A stretch of 64,000 nt of DNA from Ichthyophis bannanicus (Eukaryota > Chordata > Amphibia > Gymnophiona > Ichthyophiidae). Positions 59,229 through 64,000 of this stretch are shown piece by piece. Below the pieces are notes generated by a model. The model was not told the DNA's origin. It did no database searches and worked only from the letters and a program-made list of their open reading frames with translations. The translations under genes and the position numbers were made by a program. The stretch covers positions 414,634,159 to 414,698,158 of the forward strand of contig CM066034.1 in NCBI GenBank assembly GCA_033557465.1, written 5' to 3'. Numbering within the stretch: position 1 is the stretch's first letter; each line of letters begins with the position of its first letter.

Positions 59229-60200
59229 TGGCAAATATCTATAAATTTAAAGGAATACGCTTACCTGAGCCCAGGAGACAGTACAGTGGAGGAGGCAGCG
59301 CCGGAGGGAACGGGACAAGGGGAGGCCCTGTGGTAGGGCTGCCTTGCAGGCTTCTTGTAAGGTAAGGGTTTAGACATGCAAATTACAAAAGAAGAGCTCA
59401 AGACCTGGTTTGCTGACTGCAAAAACGACATCAGAGTGGTGCGCAGTGAGCTGGGATAAATGGTCAGTGAGCTGCAATCTATAATGCAGGACCTGGGAAG
59501 ATGAGTGGAGGAGGCAAAAGGCCTACTGGAGGAGAGTCAGGCCAAACAGGTGTAGCTCTCTAAGAAGATGCAATTTATAGGAAGAAGTGGCCAGGCAGTT
59601 GACTCTTAAATTAGAAGATCTTGAAACCCAAACATGCAGGAATAATCTGCATATCAAGGGAGTGCCTAAGCTACCTAAATTTTAGGACAATGGTGCAGTG
59701 GCAGCACTGCTGGAGAGGGGGAGGCCCCCGAGATCAAGTTGGACAGGGCTCATTGAGCCTTGGGGCCTCTAAGGGGAGCTGTACTGAGGGACATAGTTAC
59801 ATGTCTGCATGACTTTGCATTGAAGGAGGATTGCCACCAGGATGCGGGAAGGAGGTTTGAATGGCAAGGTCACAAGGTGGCAGTATTCACGGAATTGGCC
59901 ATGGGCACACTACAAGGGAGAAAAGAACTTCAACTGGTGACAGAATGCTTTTGGAGGGAGCAAATAAAATATCGCTGGTTATTCCCATATTGACAGGCAT
60001 TCACAGTGAATGGGGTGGCCCAGAGAGCGCCATCCCTGGAAGAGATAGTGAAAGCAATAGATGAGGCTGGGATGAACGATGTTCAGGGTTTGATCAAGGA
60101 GATGTCAGTAGTGGAGACTTGCAGGATGGCATGGAAGGCGGTGGAGAAGGAGGTTCGGCTAAAGAAGCAGCACCGGATCAAGCACACAGAGAACTCCTGA
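59229..60200 (+). pseudogene. L1-type ORF1, decayed
   Basis: Recognisable ORF1 blocks across frames are ALGPLRGAVLRDIVTCLHDF (the conserved LGP and DI(V/I) region), FEWQGHKVAVFTELAMGTLQ, ELQLVTECFWREQIKYRWLF and, at the end, FTVNGVAQRAPSLEEIVKAI. This order matches the RNA-binding C-terminal part of L1 ORF1 proteins. Stops between the blocks show it is dead. The N-terminal coiled-coil part (59229-59600) is full of stops. Confidence 0.7.
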
Positions 60201-60744
60201 ATGGACAAAGGGGTTGGACTGGTGTTGTTTTCTAAGTTCCTTAAGGAGGTTGGTGAGGGAAGTTCTGTTTTTAGGACACTTTTCCCATAATTCTGTGGGG
60301 TTGTTTGTCGTGTGAGGGATGGGATAAGTTCTGCAAGGTAGTGTAATATTGACAATATGAGGTTGAGGCACGAAGAACGGGGTGGGGGGAGATCAGAGAG
60401 AGTGGGGGGTATGGATGGGAATGTGAGTGGCTGGTCAGAGGTGGAAGTAGTGAGAGGGGGAGGGATGGCTGTGGAGAAGGGGGAGGGGGCGGGGTGTAGG
60501 ATGAAGTTCTGGAGGGTGAGCTCTGTGGTCTGGGCCGCGGCTGTCACTACTTCAAGGCATGAGAGGATATGCGATATTGGGGAAATGGAGTGGGGAGGAG
60601 GAGGGAGGAGGGATGCGGGGTAGGGGACCGAAGGAGGGGTTTGGGGGAAGGTCTAGGGGTAGTAAGAACTGGTTGAACGACTCCGAGTACTGGGGTGGTG
60701 GGTGGGAGGGGTGAGAGAATATAATAATGTGTAAGCAGGGGAAA

Positions 60745-61560
60745 GAGGTGATGGAGGTGGTAACCTTGAACATGAATGGTATGAATTCCTGGCAAAATAA
60801 GTCTTTATTAGTAAAAGAGGGGAACAGGCTAAGGGTGTATGTACCCATGGTTCAAGAAACACACCTGAAGAAGGCTTTTGAGATGGGGCTGCATGGGAAG
60901 ACGTTTCCCCATGTGTATATGGCTACCAATAAAGACTACGGGTAGACATGCAGGCAGTAAAAACGGAATGTGGGAGGCAGGTTTATTATAGTAAAAGCTG
61001 CACTAAATGGGGAAGAGGTAAATTTAGTTAATCTATATGCTCCTAATAGTGCGTAGGGGTAGTTCTTTAAAGCCATAGGCCGGGGAGTGGAAGAGTTGGG
61101 AGGGAGCCATGATATCCTTGCAGGGATTTTAATTTAATGGTGAACCCCAGCATTAACAACTCTAGTGGTGGAGGGGGGAAGGGGCTTAAGAGGATGAGGA
61201 GAAGATGGTGAGAGTCCTTAGGACTTTAGAGTTGGTGGATGTTTGGCAATAGAGTAATGAGGCCATGTGACAGTATACTTTCTTTTCCAACCCCCACGGG
61301 ACCTACAGTAGGACTGGGATGAAGCAGAGTTAATGGCACATGTATGGGATGTGATGATCAAGCAGAAATTGTGATCCAATCATGCCCCAGTAAGAATGGC
61401 ACTTGAAGTGGGGAAGATAGAAGGTGGATTGAAATTCTGGAGGCTTAATGAAGGATTACTGGACAGGGGGGATGCTCGGGGTAAACTGAGGAGAGGACTA
61501 TAGGAATATTTAGAAAAAAAATGTGGGGAAGGGGATTCCTCTGGGCACGATCTAAGCTGG
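60745..61560 (+). pseudogene. L1-type endonuclease, decayed
   Basis: The start VVTLNMNGMNSWQNKSLL and MVQETHLKKAFE correspond to the L1 endonuclease N-terminus with its conserved Asn and catalytic Glu. VNLYAPNSA follows near 61040, and SNHAPVRMAL near 61376 is the SDHxP-type end block with Asn in place of Asp. Many stops interrupt it. No RT follows before the DIRS-B insertion. Confidence 0.7.
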
Positions 61561-61669
61561 ATTAAAGTGACATTTTACTTACCGGATAATGTCCTTTCCT
61601 TGAGAGTCTTGCTAGACCAGTCCAGACAAGTGGGTTGTGTTCCCCTACCAGCAGACTGGTTGAGACAAA

Positions 61670-61985
61670 GAACCAATGAAATGGAGTGGAGGAGTGGCCT
61701 AGTGGTTGGAGCAAGGTACTTCAGGCCGGAAGGTCGGGAGTTCATATCCCACTAGAGGACAGCAACCTTGGGCCGGAAGGACCGGGGTTTCTAGTCCCAC
61801 AGGTGCTCCTTGTGGTCTTGGGCAAGCCACTTAACCCTCCATAGCCCATGTTCCCTGTAAAATAGTTATCTCCAAGTTATAATGCCCTGTTCAATGTAAT
61901 TTCAGTTTGTTCAATGTAAACCGCACTGATGCAGAATAGCGCGGTATATAAGAGAATGTAAATAAATAATTAAATGACTAGGTTT
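61670..61985 (+). mobile_element. CORE-SINE copy 2 inserted in DIRS-B
   Basis: The tRNA-like head has box A (AGTGGCCTAGTGGTTGGAG) and box B (GGGAGTTCATATCCCA), and a second box-B-like stretch follows. Then comes the CORE segment GGGCAAGCCACTTAACCCTCC and an L2-type tail GTAAACCGCACTGATGCAGAATAG ending TAAATAAATAATTAAA. The DIRS-B sequence reads AACCAATGAAA before it and GGTTTCAATGACATCAC after it. Confidence 0.85.
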
Positions 61986-62120
61986 CAATGACATCACTCT
62001 CATGTCTCTATCCTCTTCAGCCACCAGAGGACCCTCAGTATTCATCCCAAAGCATATGGGAGAAAAAACATGTCAGGCCTCACACAACATCAATTGTGGG
62101 CAACAAGGAGTACTCAACAG

Positions 62121-62900
62121 TCAAGAACTATGTACAGGTAGCATAAACAGAAGGCTCTCCATTGAAGAAGCTACAACACCACTGGGCAGGAAGAAGACAC
62201 AGCAACTCGCAAAACGCTTCAGCTGAAAGCCATATCCACTCGCGTATGGACATACAAGCAGTAATGCTTGACAAAAGTGGAAAGTTATGCCCACGTTGTT
62301 GCCTGACAAATGTCTGCAGGGGCAACCAAGCTCCTCTCCGCCCAAGAGAAAACTTGTGCTCAAGTAGAGTGGGCACACAACCCACCCGAACCGGATGTTT
62401 CTGTAACAGATACGCTGAGGCAATAGCCTCCTTAATCCAGCGCCCCAAGGTCAACTTGGCCACCGCTTCACCCTTGTGCAGGCCAGCCAATAGCACAAAA
62501 AATGGTCTGACTTATGAAAGGAATTCGTAACCTACAGGTACTGGACAATCACCCCTCGGACATCCACAAGGCAAAGATCCTTATCCTTCCACCGCCACTG
62601 CTCTTTAGAGAAGGAGGGCAGGCAAACCACCTGGTTCTCATGAAAGGGAAACAGCACCTTAGGCAAGAAGGAAAGAACAGGCCGAATGGAAACTTCCTCA
62701 GTTGAAAAAGTCAGGTAAGTGTCTCGGCAAGAGAGAGCCTGCAGCTTGGAGATCCTCCTTGCAGAACAAACCAACCCCAAAAAGAAAATCTTGAGCTTCA
62801 AATCCTTCAAGGTAATGCACTTCAGCAGCTCAAAGGAGACCATCATTAGGGCTCTGAGCACAAGAAAGAGGTCCCAGGAAGGGATCACAGACCGAAGGGG
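62121..62900 (-). pseudogene. DIRS-B copy 2 tyrosine recombinase, broken
   Basis: Frame 62888-62532 holds the middle with LKLKIFFLGLVCSARRISKLQAL, which contains the first catalytic Arg region, and SIRPVLSFLPKVLFPFHENQ. Frame 62496-62128 holds LTLGRWIKEAIASAY and an altered HxxR region, and frame 62423-62121 the remaining C-terminal part. Frameshifts break the protein. Its wording is clearly different from DIRS-1 to DIRS-4, justifying a separate subfamily. Confidence 0.77.
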
Positions 62901-63415
62901 AGGATGCAGATGCTAAACCCCTTGGAAAAAATGTGAGACGTCCAGGTGTAATACCAAGGACTTGCCCACCTCTGGACCACAGAAATAGGCCAAATCTGCC
63001 ACTTGAACCTTCAGGGAGCTAAGAGAGAGGCCCTACTCTAGGCCATCCTGCAAAAAAGCCAACAAGAAGGACCCTTGGTAGATGTTCTCCAGGCACCACG
63101 TATAGTAGAGATTATAGCTGGGAAGTAGCCCTTACACGCTAGCAGTCTCCTTTCGAGCCATGCCATAAGCGATAAAGGTTTCAGGTCCTCCAGAACAATC
63201 AGTTCCTGTTGCAATAGCCTCTAAGATGGAGGGAGCTGAACAGGAGGCACTTGAAGGAGCCATATCAGGTCTCTGAACCATGCTCTCTGAGGCCAATCTG
63301 GTGCCACTAGAACCCTGGTGGCGCTCTATACGATGGATCATATGCCCCCATTGGGGGCCATGGAAGAAACACATATAGCAGCAGCTCACTGGGTCAAGGC
63401 AGGGTCACAGCATCA

Positions 63416-63913
63416 ATGCCCTCAGACCCTATCTCCGTGTGGCAACTGAAGAAGCAACACACTTTTCGCATTGGAGCTGGTCACCATCAGATCCATTTTG
63501 GAGCGACCCCAGCTGTGCAGAATCAACTGAAATGCTTCTTGACCCAATTCCCACTTGTCGGGAGTCAGAGAGAGCAGACTGAGGAAGTCTGCTTCCACAT
63601 TGTCCACTCCAGCAATGTGCTGAGCCAACAAGTCTAAGAGGTTCTTCTCCACCAAGACAAAACAGTACTCCATCTCCTGGGCCACTCTGGTGCTTTTGTG
63701 CCACCCTGAAAACACTCAAACCGCCCAGCCCATGACCAGGAGCCGGAAATGCAGAACAGCCAACCCGATGGTCCTCGCCTCAAGGCAGTTGATGGACCAC
63801 ATCACTTCCCTGTGGTTCCAATGGCCCTGGGATGTATGGTCTTGACAATGGGTCCCCCAGCCCGAGAGACTGGCATTTGTCGTCAGCAGAATCCAGGAGA
63901 AATCGTCCAGCAT
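63416..63913 (-). pseudogene. DIRS-B copy 2 RNase H, broken
   Basis: Frame 63913-63716 starts FSWILLTTNASLSGWGTHC, the first RNase H block with Asn in place of the catalytic Asp. Frame 63715-63422 has LLDLLAQHIAGVDNVEADFL, the last acidic block. The same region closes with GRSKMDLMVTSSNA, the LFAS-type segment that follows RNase H in DIRS-1. At least one frameshift lies between the halves. Confidence 0.8.
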
Positions 63914-64000
63914 AATGCCCTTCCTCAGATGACAGGGCTGCCGCTACCACCAAAAACTGGACTTCACCATCAATGGGAACGGGAGCCTGCACTCAAACTC

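Larger units (their letters stand above)
58831..61568 (+). mobile_element. L1/Tx1-like LINE relic
   Basis: A forward element has a 5' region (58831-59228, including GAAGTGACGTCATCAGCC), an ORF1-like stretch (59229-60200), a GC-rich spacer (60201-60740) and the start of an L1-type endonuclease (60745-61560). It is the only L1-clade element I recognise here, and is heavily decayed. It is cut at 61568 by DIRS-B copy 2; the RT is not in the window. Confidence 0.7.
61569..64000 (-). mobile_element. DIRS-B copy 2, continues beyond the window
   Basis: The left tip reads GACATTTTACTTACCGGATA. The terminal segment is interrupted by a CORE-SINE (61670-61985). Recombinase remnants lie at 62121-62900 and RNase H at 63416-63913. 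No clear internal complementary region remains. The rest (RT, gag, right end) lies outside the window. It interrupts the L1-like relic. Confidence 0.8.

Noticed and set aside
1..64000. CRISPR-like arrays or bacterial operons
   Set aside because: No spaced direct repeats or ribosome-binding-site-led gene clusters. Content is entirely that of a vertebrate repeat landscape.

Overview
The window looks like repeat-packed intergenic DNA from a large vertebrate genome. The mix of CR1 and L2 non-LTR retrotransposons, DIRS tyrosine-recombinase retrotransposons, a Penelope-like palindrome, a mariner transposon, CORE-SINEs and an L1/Tx1-like relic points to an amphibian, and I think a caecilian is most likely. 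That taxonomic call is inference. I recognise no host gene, exon, rRNA or tRNA. Every convincing coding stretch belongs to a transposable element.

Layout. Bases 1-7.6 kb hold a DIRS terminal fragment, a reverse-strand CR1 (862-3812), a CORE-SINE (4741-4985), a forward CR1 endonuclease fragment (5395-6627) and, after a GC-rich stretch, the 3' end of another DIRS subfamily (7594-7880). An almost complete but decayed L2 LINE follows (7881-11417). From 11.4 to 19.1 kb one reverse CR1 is split by an L2 (about 13265-17261), which is itself split by a second L2 (about 13296-13845).

From 20.7 to 35.5 kb a decayed DIRS element (DIRS-2) carries four insertions, each datable by nesting. They are a mariner (20760-22098, TA duplication visible), an L2 3' end (22253-23063), and a palindromic Penelope-like element with hammerhead-ribozyme-like cores in both arms (26003-32966). 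The last of these was in turn split by a gag-only DIRS derivative (DIRS-3, 27631-32929) that lacks reverse transcriptase and recombinase.

From 36.8 to 43.9 kb a G-rich minisatellite is interrupted by the best-preserved element of the window. DIRS-1 (37861-43608) has intact gag, reverse transcriptase/RNase H and tyrosine recombinase frames, inverted terminal repeats and an internal complementary region that matches both termini. It is followed by an L2 with an intact 517-codon RT frame (44520-46970), a decayed DIRS-4 (48176-54483), CR1 fragments, and two copies of a more divergent DIRS subfamily (DIRS-B, 56370-58303 and 61569 to the window end) around an L1/Tx1-like relic (about 58831-61568).

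How the parts work together. In DIRS elements Gag packages the RNA, RT/RNase H copies it, the terminal repeats and the internal complementary region allow a circular DNA to form, and the recombinase inserts the circle without target duplication. DIRS-1 keeps all these parts and could mobilise itself. DIRS-3 keeps only the cis-acting ends and a gag frame, so it would need RT and recombinase from a relative. The most notable observations are: a second reading frame that stays open under the RT/RNase H region in three diverged DIRS copies; a splice-donor-like sequence at the 3' tip and in the internal complementary region of all DIRS subfamilies; a palindrome from the DIRS-3 ends reiterated about a dozen times inside its gag; and the palindromic Penelope-like element with ribozyme-like cores.
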